Origin: Beroe forskalii
Lineage: Eukaryota; Ctenophora; Nuda; Beroida; Beroidae
Reading direction: 5' to 3'
Assembly (NCBI GenBank): GCA_011033025.1
Contig: WFMF01000017.1
Location: 682,001-746,000, forward strand
DNA: 64,000 nt
The notes beneath the pieces are model-generated. The model saw nothing but the letters and a program-made list of their open reading frames with translations, searched no databases and had not been told where the DNA came from. Made by a program: the position numbers and the translations under genes. How positions within the stretch are numbered: the stretch's first letter is position 1; every line of letters begins with the position of its first letter. Shown here piece after piece: positions 1 to 11,148 of the stretch.

Positions 1-720
1 AGTTATAACATATAAGCTCATGTTACAATTAGCCTGTAATTGTATAAGATTTTCACAGCAATACGCTAGCAATTTATTTGCCAGACATTGTCTACCCCAT
101 AATTTTTTTCAAAAGTACAAACTCTGCAAGTCAGTGCGCGCACAAGCACACAGAAGGGGCCAAGCAGCGCCTGCCTGGCAACAATTTAATTATTCACCAA
201 AACGGCAAAACTGCAACATTTCGTCATTTGTCATCTTGAGCAATATATAAAGTTTCATTGCCCCAACAAATTGGACCCTGGCTTCGTGAACGTAGTGCGT
301 GGCGCGGCAAGCCCCTACGTTGCTAAACACGTATATCCCTGTCTGCGTTGCGCGGCGCGGCGCGCTTCCTCAGGGTAGCGCGGCGCGCGTACGCACACCT
401 ATGCGGACTTAGGAAGCCCCTACGCCCCTGGTTAGGGAAAAAAGTTTTATACTAATTAAATTTTTTGTCGTCAGCACAGCAGTGACAGCAACGCAGCGCC
501 GCGCACAATAGCGGGTCTGGTATCATGATCACCTTGGCCTTGTTCTACGTTGTATAGGACGCGCGCGCTTCGCGCGTGCGCCCACCGAAGGCGAAGGGGT
601 CAGACAACGTCTGACAACGTGTTGCCGTGTTCATCCCTAAGCCGCGCCCGCATAGGTGTGTGTACGCGCGCGCGACGATAACAGGGATATTCGTGTTTAG
701 CAACCGTGTTCAGGTATGGT
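1..720. other. Non-coding stretch, no gene seen
   Basis: No convincing ORF. Several GC-rich CpG-containing patches built of GCGCG motifs (about 300-400 and 550-690) alternate with AT-rich sequence. The short ORFs here have no recognisable domain or coding character. Confidence 0.5.
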
Positions 721-1063
721 GGCCGAGGTGGCTCACTTGAAAATAATTTTTCATGTTTTTGAAAAAGTGAGCCATTTCGGCCACCGCGTGGCCGAGCTGG
801 CTCACCTATATTTTTCCGACTTTGATGCAAAATTTAAATGCCAATTTTAATCCGAAAAGACAAAATTCGGCATGTATCTGAAACTAGAAAAGTTGCTCTT
901 TCCAACGGTGTAAAGATTAGGACCAACCGACCCAAAATGGCGGAGTTATAGCGCTCCAAAAAAGTGGGACGCCTCGGCCACGCGGTGGCCGAACTGGCTC
1001 ACTTGTAGTTTCAGTCTTCAAAGTGAGCCACGCCGGCCACCGCGTGGCCGAACTGGCTCATTT
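721..1063. repeat. Interspersed GGCCGARSTGGCTCA motif cluster
   Basis: The motif GGCCGARSTGGCTCA recurs at about 721, 789, 988 and 1046, interleaved with its reverse complement TGAGCC..CGGCCAC at about 768 and 1023. The alternating orientation gives several short potential hairpins around the core GGCCACCGCGTGGCC, itself nearly palindromic. It looks like a nested inverted-repeat element; I cannot define its ends. Confidence 0.5.
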
Positions 1064-1132
1064 GAAGAGCAACAAATGCGCGTTTCATACGTACGTGGTA
1101 TATTAAAACGCTTTCGCGCCGTACATACATTG

Positions 1133-1455
1133 TACGATTAACAAACGAATGGGAGTGTGATATCGAAAATTATCACACGAGGCGTCAGCCGAGTTTGACA
1201 ATTTTTGATATCACACGATCCATGAGTTTGTTAATTGTATTATTACCCGACAAAACAGTACTCCCTCCCACTCGGGTCTGACGACCCTCGTCTGAATTCA
1301 ACGTTTTTATAGATTTTGAGTGCTCCTTCATAAAATCATCAATTTATTCAACGATATTCTGCTCTATTATTCCGCCACTGAACAGTAGTTCTATAAAGGA
1401 GTGATATATCGATAATTATCACACTGGAGTTTGAGCCACGGGAGGGTAATAATAT
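1133..1455. repeat. Dispersed repeat, second copy inside a hAT-like element
   Basis: This segment, from TGTACGATTAACAAACGAAT to GGGAGGGTAATAAT, recurs with small differences at about 32182-32500 inside the hAT-like element there. It contains internal inverted repeats around GTGTGATATCGAAAATTATCAC. No coding potential. Either a small mobile element nested in the hAT copy, or a hAT fragment that moved independently. Confidence 0.7.
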
Positions 1456-1461
1456 AGGATA

Positions 1462-1626
1462 ATCAAACACCCTAAGGATACGTTTATATGAATTATCACA
1501 CGAGCGAAGCGAGTGTGATAATTTGAATTATTGCTCGAGCCGAAGGCGAGTGCAATAATTTCAATTATCACTCGAGCCGAAGGCGAGTGTGATAATTGAT
1601 ATAAACGTATCCTTAGGGTGTTTGAT
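1462..1626. mobile_element. Palindromic MITE with TA target duplication
   Basis: A 165 bp element whose ends are perfect inverted repeats of about 28 bp starting ATCAAACACCCTAAGGATAC and ending with its complement. It is flanked by TA on both sides (1460-1461 and 1627-1628), as expected for Tc1/mariner-type transposition. The interior holds short inverted repeats around ATTATCAC.CGAG.GAAG.CGAGTG. No coding capacity, so non-autonomous. Confidence 0.75.
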
Positions 1627-2119
1627 TAATCTATTATATAACGTGAGAAACGGGCGGAGATTGACATTGGTTTTGCAATAAGAGAGCGAATTTAAAGAAG
1701 GCTTTAAATATAAAATCCTTCGAACTAGAGATCTTGAAATTGAATCTTGAAAATATCAAGCTCCGAAGAGGATTAGATGGTGAATAGTGGCTATTTATAT
1801 TTAAATTTGCCTAAGAAAGTATGAATAAAAACGCTAAGTATGAATAAAAACAGAATATTCATAAACTTTGGTCATATCTTTTGATTAAACTTGGAACTAC
1901 AAAGTGATTGTCGATTGAAATGTATAACAATGTCAATATTTCTTAAGCTATGACGAAACAAAATAGAAAGATCATTTCCGTGATATGTGTGTAACGCCGT
2001 AACGGACGCACATTTATTGGCGAATTGCGGGCCATTCAAACAAGCGACATTTCACCGACGTGTACACTGTACAACAAGTATACAAAACACCAAAACAAGA
2101 AACATCACCCTAGGGCCAA

Positions 2120-2595
2120 AGCAACAAAATATAATGTGTATACGCTTGTGTATCATAATATAGACATTTTGTGAGGGTAAGTGGTCCTTGTGGCACGTGC
2201 GTGCGCGGCTCTTATAACGAGTATACATAAACTCATGAAACCAAAACAAGATAACATAATAAATGTATACACTGGTGTATCGTAATCGAGTGAGAGCAAG
2301 TGGTCTTACTGGCACGTGGGTGCGCGGCTCATATAATGATCAACAAGTATACATAAACTCATGAAACCAAAACAAGATAATATGTATACACATTACACTG
2401 GTGTATCGTAATGGAGTGAGAGCAAGTGGTCAGTGGTCTTACTATACTGCTTTACTGGCACGTGCGTGCGCGGCTCATATACCGAAAAACGTGAACGGTG
2501 AATGCATGAACTCATGAAACCCAAACAAGATAACATAAGATGTATACAGTATACACTGGTGTATGGTAATGGAGTGAGAGAATTGACTAAAAAGT
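2120..2595. repeat. Tandem repeat, units of about 118-150 bp
   Basis: Three to four imperfect units share CACGTGCGTGCGCGGCTC (about 2195, 2312 and 2458), AACTCATGAAACCAAAACAA and CACTGGTGTATCGTAATGGA. Spacing varies, so units differ by internal indels. No gene is supported. Confidence 0.7.
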
Positions 2596-3875
2596 CAGAT
2601 TAAATGATTTTACGTAGCAAATATAAATACGAATCATGAAATTCTAAAGTTTTGATTTTTGGGGTGTGATAACTTTTCAAAGGTGTGATAACTGTTCTTT
2701 GAGGGGTGTGATAACTGTACAGTTATCACACCTGCACCCCTGGAAAAATTATCACACCCCAAAATTTCGAAAATTTTAAAATCTTATGAAAATTATTAAT
2801 TGATTCCTAAACTCAATTTTTGAAGCCGTTATATAACAAAAATTATCGGAGCAAGAATTATATAACGATCGTTATATAATAGTAATTTACAGCTAATATT
2901 GTGGCAAATTTTGACGCGCATTCACAGATTGACAGAACCGTATAATCTGGAACCAGCACTCAACGAGGAGGGTATCGATCCTCTTCCGAGCCAGACTCTG
3001 CCTTGCTTTCGGTTGACCACGATTTCATCCCACTCACCAAACCCTAACCATACCATCCATCCAAACTCATAAAACCACACTTCTCATTAACTTCTGCGTG
3101 TATGGGAAATATTACAAATGAAGTGAGCTCATTTCAACCGCCTGTATGTACTCATCAGTCAAAAGTATCCAATGGGCAATAAAATGAGTCAGTTAGGTCC
3201 CGAAGCCTTCCATGGTGGAAATAACAACGTATCCAAAGAACCATTTATAGTTTATACCAACGTATTTTCCATGACTTTTCACTGATGAGCACACGTCTGA
3301 TAGTCTATTTTTGCACTTCGCGTGCCCCAAGCAAGGTTGCCCTCTTCGCCTTTATTCAAGATACGCTCCACCTTTATTATAGTAAGCGTGCAAAGCTACC
3401 AGAAAGTGCAGATTTAAGCACATTGGAACTACTTGGGAAAAGGCCAGGAAATTTGACCAAGGAAGTGTGGATGGATATTAAGGGTAGAAATATGAGTAAA
3501 GGCGCAAAAGGGGTCACCAAGTTAGGAGTTGATACTTAAAATTCTGTGTCTATTGATCAACATTTGGAGCACGCATCGCACATGAACAAGCTTGAGAGAA
3601 GAATTAAGTAAGTCTCATCAAACAAATTGAACAAAGAGAAACACAGTTATGGCTGTAATTTTCGAATATCAGGTTGATGTCTACAACAAATTACAATTAG
3701 TAGGTAATAATAAAATGTCTCTGAGCGGCATGAGATACTTAAGTATCTAGAAAGTTTAGCTTTAGGATGAACGATATTATTGACTAATTTGGAAGATTAT
3801 GCAATGCTGTTATAAGCACATAAGTCGGCATAAGTTTAAGAAAATTCTAAATCATTCCCTTGTCACAGTTGCTAT
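2596..3875. other. Intergenic, no supported gene
   Basis: AT-rich sequence with repeated GGTGTGATAACT motifs at 2664-2760, including a palindrome around GATAACTGTACAGTTATC. An 84-codon ORF at 3285-3539 has no recognised domain, so I do not call it a gene. Confidence 0.4.
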
Positions 3876-3879
3876 TTAA

Positions 3880-5193
3880 GGGGGGTTCAAGCCAAATTTT
3901 TGGGAAAACACGTTTCTGAGACAACGGTTGACCCAGCGGTATACCCCGTGAGCCAACTTTTTTGGCCAGGTTTGGTACCCCCAGACCCACTGGCGCCGCC
4001 GTGGCGCCGTGCCCAAATATGGGCACAAATGGGCATATTTTTCAAAATCAACTTGGGCGGGATCTGGGGTGTGCAATCGATAGATAATGGTCCCCTGAGT
4101 TACCATAAAAAATTTGAAGTCGATACCTCAAAAAATGGCTGAGTTATGGCCGAAAAACGTATGCCCATATATGGGCATACGCGCGTCACCGCAAGCCAAT
4201 TCTGGCCCATAACTAGGGCAAATATCAATATTTTTGAATGACCAATTCGATGAATAGCGTTGAATTGTGTGTTCTCTGCGGGTTTGGGGTTGATTGCTGC
4301 TTAAATGGCGATTTGAGGTCCAAAAAACCTCTTAAAAACCACAAAATCGCCATTTTCTCAGTTCGCGTTTTTTCCAAAGTGTACTTTACTCAAACGCTTA
4401 TAACTTCGGCTACGATTGATATTTTCGCATAATTCTTTTTTTTACGTGAAACTAGACTAAATTCCTCAGATACAAATGGAGCCGGATTTTTGAGTTGGGC
4501 CTCCAATTTTTTTTGGCGCCAAAAGCGCCAAATTTTTGCCAAAAATTTGGCGCTTTTGGCGCCAAAAATTTTTGAAGGCCTAACTCAAAAATCCGAGTCC
4601 ATTTGTATCTGAGGAATTTAGTCTAGTTTCACGTAAAAAGAATTATGCAAAATATCAATCGTAGCCGAAGTTATAAGCGTTTGAGTAAAGTGCACTTTGA
4701 AAAAACGCGAACTGAGAAAATGGCGATTTTGTGGTTTTAAGAGGTTTTTGGACCTCAAATCGCCATTTAAGCAGCAATCAACCCCAAACTTGCAGAGAAT
4801 ACATAACTCAACGCTATTTATCGAATTAAGTTGGTTTCAAAAATATTGATATTTGCCCATGGGCCAGAATTGGCTTTGTGACGCGCGTATGCCCATATAT
4901 GGGCATACGTTTTTCGGCCATAACTCAGCCATTTTTTTGAGATATCGACTTCAAATTTTTATGGTAACTCAGGGGACCATTATCGATTGCAATACCTCAA
5001 GATCCCGCCCAAGTTGCTTTTTTGAAAAAATATGCCCATTTTGTGCCCATATTTGGGCATGGCGCCACAGCGGCGCCAGTGGGTCTGGGGGTACCAAACC
5101 CGGCCAAAAAGTTGGCCCACGGGGTTTACCTTTTGGGTCAACCGTTGTCTCAGAAACGTGTTTTCCCAAAAATTTGGCTTCTGAACCCCCCCC
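3880..5193. mobile_element. 1.3 kb near-perfect palindromic element flanked by TTAA
   Basis: The left half (3880-4537) and right half (4541-5193) are reverse complements almost throughout, meeting at a 3-base centre (4538-4540) inside the motif GGCGCCAAAAGCGCC. The outer ends read GGGGGGTTC and GAACCCCCCCC, each bounded by TTAA (3876-3879 and 5194-5197), consistent with a TTAA target duplication as used by piggyBac-type transposases. Arm differences are scattered substitutions and short indels. The open frames within are palindrome shadows, not genes. A transcript through it would fold into a hairpin of about 650 bp. Confidence 0.85.
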
Positions 5194-5496
5194 TTAATAC
5201 AACGTTAACAAAAATAGCAATATCAAACCTTAAACTTTGAAAGAAATATTGAACATAGAAATAAATTTTCTTTCAAAATTTAGCTGTAACGATAGGATTG
5301 TATGAAATGTCAATATATAAGCACACCAAAGCTAAATCTTAAGCTTAAGAAACGCAATTTTCGCCACTTAAATGCTTATACAGTAGCCTCACGATAATAA
5401 TTTCAAGTTAGTAATTTCTAGTTACGTTCGGCTACCATGGTACTGCCTCTCTTTGCACTCTAATCAAAATGCGCTGTTGGCAGTAAATAAAGGGTT

Positions 5497-5593
5497 TATC
5501 ATCCGGATTGTATGCATTAATCAGTGCAATTAACAATGAGGCCGCAGGCCGAATTGTTAATTGACACGATTAATGCATTAAATTCGGATGATA
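5497..5593. repeat. Short inverted-repeat (MITE-like) sequence
   Basis: Arms starting TATCATCCGGATTGTATGCA and ending with an imperfect complement (TAATGCATTAAATTCGGATGATA) enclose ATTAACAATGAGGCCGCAGGCC. About 97 bp, no coding capacity. The flanking bases do not give a clear target duplication. Confidence 0.6.
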
Positions 5594-6303
5594 GACACTA
5601 TTTAACCATGACCCAAACGCTAAGATGGACCAAAACCACAAGATTTTGTTGGTGGTATTTCGGGGGAAGGGTTAAATAATGTATTCTCTGCGCGTTAGGT
5701 ACATAAAAAGTGGAGAGATACACTAAGCAGTTAGCCAGGCCATGCATTATAACGTAATATTAAATGGCTTAATTCTTAATAATAAATTTCTAATATTTGA
5801 CTTGAAGACAAATGATAAATTCCTGGACTATACTGTAAAAGTATAAAACTTTATGTTGAACCATTTACTTTTGAAGGAATTATAATCTTTCATGATTTGT
5901 CATGCAGTTAAATTCGCGCTACGACTTATCTTTTGCCAAGCAAATAGATGAAATAGCAGAATATTTTCCGAACACGGCAATATTCTCTAAGAATAAATAT
6001 AACCCAGTAGGCGAATACTTTCCAAACATGGCGAATTATTTCTCAAGAATGAATGTGTTACCCAGTAGGCGAATATTTTCCTAACATGGCGAAATAGAGT
6101 CTCGAAGATTGTTTATAAAACAGGCGAATAATTGCTTAGCATTGCGTGTGTTTACAAACATACGACCACTTTGGCGAATATAATGCTAGTGTGAATATTA
6201 CCCTGCACTTTACACGCATTCTTAGAAAGTTAACGCAGAGGGTGTGGCCTGTGGCGAATATCATTTTAACAATGCGATCATTTTTATAGTGTGGCGAATT
6301 CAA

Positions 6304-6751
6304 TACCTAGTGTGGCGTTGTTCTAATCTGGCAGGGGGCTTTATTAGACTTGTTACACCCTTTTCGAACTCTAAATATGGTAAAAGATGTTTTTCTCATA
6401 TTGCTCCAAGGATTTTCAATAGACTCCCAGTTAACATCTCTTCAGCAGCTAATGTGAATGAATTCAAATCAAAACTGAAAACTTATTTATTTAGACTCAA
6501 TTCTGTAGAAGTAGATAAATTATATAGCTAATTCTTTATGTTTATGTTTGCGCATATTTTTTTGATTGTGGTTTTAAGCTGACAAAAGCATTAACCTTTT
6601 TCTAAACTGCATAATAATTTATTGCTCACTTTTGATAATAACTTTCTGGTATCTTATTTCATATTTGTAGGTAATTAGTTTCAACACTGCTGAGTAAAAG
6701 TTATCTTTAAAGTAGTGTTTAAAGTTCAACTATTATTATTATTATTATATT
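6304..6751 (+). pseudogene. 5'-truncated LINE: C-terminus of reverse transcriptase plus 3' tail
   Basis: The reading frame ending at 6531 encodes a tail typical of jockey/CR1-like reverse transcriptases: TPFSNSKYGKRCFSHIAP, then RIFNRLPVNI and FKSKLKTYLF. This resembles the widespread RRSFSxxAPxxWNxLPxxIR...FKxxLKxxLF ending. After the stop, about 200 bp of AT-rich 3' UTR ends in an ATT microsatellite (6728-6748), as many non-LTR elements do. Everything 5' of this is missing, the usual outcome of incomplete reverse transcription. The N-terminal residues before about 6330 are probably not part of the element's protein. Confidence 0.75.
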
Positions 6752-6808
6752 GAGATAATGCGGGCCTGCCTGCTCGTTTAGCAGCATGTACAGTGCTGTG
6801 TACACACC

Positions 6809-7744
6809 ATGGTACTTCAGAATAGCGTTGATTTAGAGGGACTGGAGGATCCTGGAGACAAGAAGTTTCAGAGGACTCATGTGAAAAAGCTTGAAAAGGC
6901 AAAGAACAGTGTTTTTGTAGAGATCAGCAAGGAGATATGCAGCATTCCAGATAACCTCGCCTACGTTTGTCAGAATTACTTTCAGAGTAAGAAAACCATC
7001 ACAAAGGAAAAGCTTGGTTTATGGATCGAAACAGTTTGTACCATCCTCGATGATTTCTGATTTCCATGGCTGGTGAAAGCTGATGATGATATCGAGGCAT
7101 TGAATAACGAGAAGATAACAGATCAGAACAAGATTATCGACCTCCAAAACAAGCAGATCCAGAAGCAGGAAGAACAGCTCTCCGAAGTAAAGACTACAGT
7201 AGCAACAGAAATGAAGTCTTACGCTGCAGTTGTGTCAAAGAAATGTACGACAGCACTAGCGCCGAAAAAGCTCCAGGCAGCCGTTCAGAAAGCAACTGAC
7301 TCTAGTGAACGGAGTAAGAATCTCATTGTGTATGGAATTGAGAAGGAAGAGGAGCAACTTCAGAGCAAGGTTGAAGAAATCTTGGCGGAGATCGACAAAA
7401 AAACAGCGATCGAGAATTGTGCCATAGTTGGAATGAAGAAGGAAGATTCGGTAAGATCTGTCAGATTCTCACTGAATAGCTCTGTCCATGTGCAACAGAT
7501 TCTGAAAAGTGCACGAAAGCTACGCGATAAGGATGGGTTCAGATCAATCTACATCAGCATTGATCGGTCCCTGGAAGAGCGAAGAGCTTCCAAGAAGCTA
7601 GTCGAGGAACTAAAGTTGAAGAGATCTAAGGAACTTGACAACGTTCATGTGATCAAGAACAATAAGATTGTCAGTTCAGTAGAGACAGTGTGCCAGAGGC
7701 ATCTGGCAAGACCTGAGAAGTTTCACATATGTTATTGCGTGTGA
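6809..7744 (+). pseudogene. LINE ORF1-type RNA-binding protein with one in-frame stop
   Basis: The two open segments 6809-7060 and 7073-7744 are in the same frame, separated only by TGA at 7058-7060; together they would be about 311 codons. The second part begins with a Gln/Lys/Glu-rich coiled-coil stretch (residues about 8-45 of that segment), then NLIVYGI at 83-89, the start of an RRM-like fold common in ORF1 proteins of invertebrate LINEs (pattern RSxNxxxxGL, later RSxFISxDR-SxEER). Here the later block reads RSIYISIDRSLEERRASKKL. Expected role: chaperone or RNA-binding partner of a retrotransposon RNP. It lies just after a LINE 3' end on the same strand, so it is probably a separate insertion. 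Alternative: a domesticated gene whose stop is an assembly error. Confidence 0.65.
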
Positions 7745-7862
7745 AGCTTGCTTCAGATTAACGTGTTTGGTATCCCATCAAACTTTATTGGCGATGGCAG
7801 TTTTTTGGGATTTATATTTCAATTTCATTGCTGTTCAATATAGTTTGAAGAGTCTTATATTA

Positions 7863-8290
7863 AAAAATCGGAAAAAAGTGGACAAATCCAAGCGCCCTAA
7901 AAGTTGGTTATTCTGATTCGTCTCGACCAGACGAACTCATTGGTACCATATCTGTCTTTTATGGAGGAGAAACGTCGCGTTTTTCGGCCTTAAACTTCCC
8001 TTTTTGCCTTTTTTTCGCCAAATAGAGGTAAAACGTCAAAGGCTGAACACGTAAAAATACTCGCCCTCTCAAAAAACACCCCTTATATTCCAATCATTTA
8101 TGTTTCCCTTTAAATATTTTTTTTTCAGTACATTTTGGCCAAAAGAAATATATGGCTCTCAGAGACCTTCATTTTACGTCCGGCAAGCTAAAGAATTGTG
8201 CCATGAATGAGTTCGTATCGTCGAAACGTATCAGAATAACCAACTTTAGGGCGCTTGGATTTGCCCTGGACATTTTCCGAAATTTTCTAT
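7863..8290. repeat. Inverted repeat of about 430 bp
   Basis: AAATCGGAAAAAAGTGGACA and CAAGCGCCCTAAAAGTTGG at 7865-7915 return in reverse complement at 8230-8290 (CCAACTTTAGGGCGCTTGG, ATTTTCCGAAATTT). A third related piece at 8310-8425 repeats the adjacent CAGATATGGCT/CTCAGAGCTTCATTTTA block. Non-coding; MITE-like, boundaries approximate. Confidence 0.6.
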
Positions 8291-8433
8291 TCAGTGTTTT
8301 CAGCACATTTTGGCAAGAAGACAGATATGGCTATTAGCTCTCAGAGCTTCATTTTATGTTTGGCAAGCTTAAGAATGGTACCAATGAGTTCTTCTCGTCA
8401 AGATGAATCAGAATAACCAATAATCGTGACTTT

Positions 8434-8972
8434 TTTCAATATCTCGATTTTCCCACGCTCAAAATGGGCGTGGCCAAAACACAAAAACTGTTCGTTTTAG
8501 GCCAAAATTATTTTCAGGAATCGATTTCTCGTGTCAAAAAACGTTAAAGTAGACATCCACCAATGATGGATGTCTACTTTAACGTTTTCTGACATGAGAA
8601 AACGATTCCATCATGCCACATATTGATTTTTTCAAGATTTCGATTTTCCCAGGCCCAAAAAGGGCGTGGTCAATGGTCATAACACAAAAACCAAACATCT
8701 TAGGCCAAAATAAGTTGCAGGAATCGATTTCTCGTGTCAAAAAACGTTATTGTAGACACCCATCATGCCATATATTGACTTTTTTCGGGATTTCGATTTT
8801 TCCCACGCCCAAAAAGGGCGTTGCCATAACACAAAAACCAAACATTTAAGGCCAAAATAAGTTGCAGGAATCGATTTCTCGTGTCAAAAAACGTTATTGT
8901 AGACACCCATCATGCCATATATTGACTTTTTTCAGGATTTCGTTTTTTCCCACGCCCAAAAAGGGCGTGGCC
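8434..8972. repeat. Tandem repeat, unit about 140-180 bp
   Basis: Three full and one partial unit carry GATTTCGATTTTTCCCACGC, CCCAAAAAGGGCGTGG, GGCCAAAATAAGTTGCAGGA and ATCGATTTCTCGTGTCAAAA (starts near 8440, 8625, 8778 and 8930). The last unit runs straight into the foldback element at 8973. Short ORFs across it are repeat artefacts. Confidence 0.75.
8540..8586. repeat. Perfect 20 bp stem hairpin inside the tandem repeat
   Basis: AACGTTAAAGTAGACATCCA (8540-8559), a 7-base loop (8560-8566), then the exact reverse complement (8567-8586). Other units of the array keep only one arm (AACGTTATTGTAGACA), so this unit acquired or kept the second arm. Confidence 0.8.
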
Positions 8973-10403
8973 ATATCTATGGTGGCCGAGAGTGGCCATC
9001 GAAAAATTTTCAGCAGAAAAAAAAAACCTTCGAAAAAAAATCATGTGAAAAAAATCGCTCTTGGCCGAGAGTGGCCATCGAAAAATTTTCAGCAGAGAAA
9101 AAAACTTCGGAAAAAAATCACGTGAAAAAAAATCGCTCTTGGCCGAGAGTGGCCATCGAAAATTTTTCAGCAGAAAAAAATCATATGAAAAAAATCGCTC
9201 TTGGCCGAGAGTGGCCATATTGAAAGCAACATGCGTGTGCTCATGTATGTGCGTGCGTGTGATTGCTAAATGATATCACGCACAGCGACAAAGTTTACCT
9301 GTATGTGTCCGCATCAAACCATTGATTGACCCACCGACTGACCCATCGATAGACCTATTGATAATGCCATATTGAAATTTTAGATGCTCTCATTGACCAC
9401 ACGTACTAAATCGTTGTCAGACGTTGTCTGACCCCCGCTCAAGAGATTTCCAGAAATTCTTATATTAGACTATTTTCGATATCTCAATCTGAAGATTGGT
9501 ATGGAAGTATTTTTCGACGCTGATTCCAAATCACCCCCATGACGTAGGGTAAAAATGCAACCCTGAGAAGTAATAGGCGAAAAACTGATTTTTGTCTGGT
9601 CACGTGACCAGTGCTCGGCTAAACGGATGAAAAAGCCTTATTTCTTAGTCGGGTTAGGGTAATGGTTAGGGCAGTGGTATGGTTTCAGGTTTGGGAGGTC
9701 GGTTAGGGTCAGGGTGTGAAATCAAGGATTGAGAGCCGTATAAAAAGTAGTGCCACGTGATTGTGCGCTGGCGAGCGATTTAGTAAGAGCCCTTTCAACT
9801 GCAGACTAGGCCCTAGGGCACTGGTATTTGTCCTGCATGACACTATTCAAGTATGACCTGTATGTGTCCTAATGACGATTGTCGACCTGGGCCTGCCGAC
9901 TGATCCATCTGCATTGATACACCTATTGATAATGACATCACTTATCGTTGACGTGTGCATGAATAGGGAAATAGGTGTCAATGATAACATCTAAATTTGA
10001 ACATGGCATTGTCAATGGGTCTGTCGATGGGTCGGTCGGTGGGTCAAGCAATGGTTTGATGCGGACACATACAGGTAAACTGTGTCGCTGTGCGTGATAT
10101 CATTTATCAATCACACGCACGCACATACATGAGCACACGCATGTTGCTTTCAATATGGCCACTCTCGGCCAAGAGCAATTTTTTTCATATGATTTTTTTT
10201 TCTGCTGAAAAATTTTCGATGGCCACTCTCGGCCAAGAGCGATTTTTTTCACATGATTTTTTTTTCGAAGTTTTTTTCTCTGCTGAAAATTTTTCGATGG
10301 CCACTCTCGGCCAAGAGCGATTTTTTTTTCATATGATTTTTTTTCGAAGTTTTTTTTTCTACTGAAAAATTTTTCGATGGCCACTCTCGGCCACCATACA
10401 TAT
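8973..10403. mobile_element. Foldback-type element with about 400 bp inverted arms made of tandem repeats
   Basis: The left arm (8973-9375) holds three to four units of about 75 bp, each with GGCCGAGAGTGGCCATCGAA, a purine-rich run and TCTTGGCCGAGAG, followed by TGTGTCCGCATCAAACCA and GACCCATCGATAGACC. The right arm (about 9995-10403) is the reverse complement in reverse order, ending GGCCACTCTCGGCCACCATA. The roughly 600 bp middle contains TTAGGGT-like runs (9650-9720) but no gene. Subterminal tandem repeats within long inverted arms are a hallmark of Foldback/Galileo-like elements; this family assignment is inference. Confidence 0.75.
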
Positions 10404-10803
10404 CACCATGAGTTGCGTCGATACACGATGCGGCAGCACCTACAAGTTGTTTTATAAGGTCAAAACTGTTGAAAACCGTCGAGCAAACCCGTGGGGCTCA
10501 TAATGCACACAGGGCATGGCTCAGCTACTGTAGTAACAGTGTTGATGTGTTCCTCTTTTATTTCATTTTATCACTCTGGTTCTTATGAATTATCATCATT
10601 TGATCCTTTCTAACTTGACTTTGTTAATATTGCTTTACTATTTAAGTTATTATGTTTGTTAATTTAATCTTAATTACAATTGTCATATAACCAGAAAGAA
10701 TTAAACTGTTCAAATTATGGTGTAATGTGCTACTAAATGTAAACTTATTTGTTTTATTAAAAACTTATTGGTTTTTATTCTATTTACTAATTTTCCTTGA
10801 GTT

Positions 10804-11148
10804 ATGGCTTCCACTGGTCTAGTGGGACATGTGGTTAGGGCATGTATTAGAAGAGAAAGGTTCATTAAGGGACATAAACATCGTGGACCTAAAACAGGGA
10901 AAGATGACCGTACTGGATCATTTTGGAGGGATGACTTAAGAACTACATCAAGATATGGATATGTTTCAGAAGATGGTACTATGTTTATTGAGGACCCTAT
11001 TATGGTACCAAAATTTGTCGTACCTAATCTAGATAAGTTTAAGCTGAGAGCATTTGTATCATCTGAAATAAATATTAGGGAATCTGATTCTGATGAACCC
11101 ATTCAATATTTGGATACAATATCAATAAACACTGGAAGCTTTAAATGA
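10804..11148 (+). CDS. MRPL41: Mitochondrial large ribosomal subunit protein mL41
   Basis: A single uninterrupted 114-codon frame. Residues 68-86 (VPKFVVPNLDKFKLRAFVS) match the conserved core of mL41, which in animals reads VPEFVVPDLxGFKLKPYVS, and the basic N-terminal part (residues 16-33, GHKHRGPKTGK) matches the family's Arg/Lys-rich RNA-binding segment before it. mL41 is a nuclear-encoded structural protein of the mitochondrial 54S/39S subunit. The protein is somewhat shorter than the vertebrate form (about 137 residues), lacking part of the C-terminal extension. The ATG at 10804 is the first in frame; an upstream TTTTCCTTGAG could be a splice acceptor, so a 5' non-coding exon is possible. 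The neighbours are repeats, so context does not help. Confidence 0.75.
   Translation: MASTGLVGHVVRACIRRERFIKGHKHRGPKTGKDDRTGSFWRDDLRTTSRYGYVSEDGTMFIEDPIMVPKFVVPNLDKFKLRAFVSSEINIRESDSDEPIQYLDTISINTGSFK

Noticed and set aside
3285..3539. 84-codon ORF as a small gene
   Set aside because: No recognised domain, no splice or transcript evidence, and surrounded by repeats; cannot be excluded but is not supported.
9650..9720. TTAGGGT runs as interstitial telomere repeat
   Set aside because: Only a few degenerate GGTTAGGGT-like motifs, not a tandem array.
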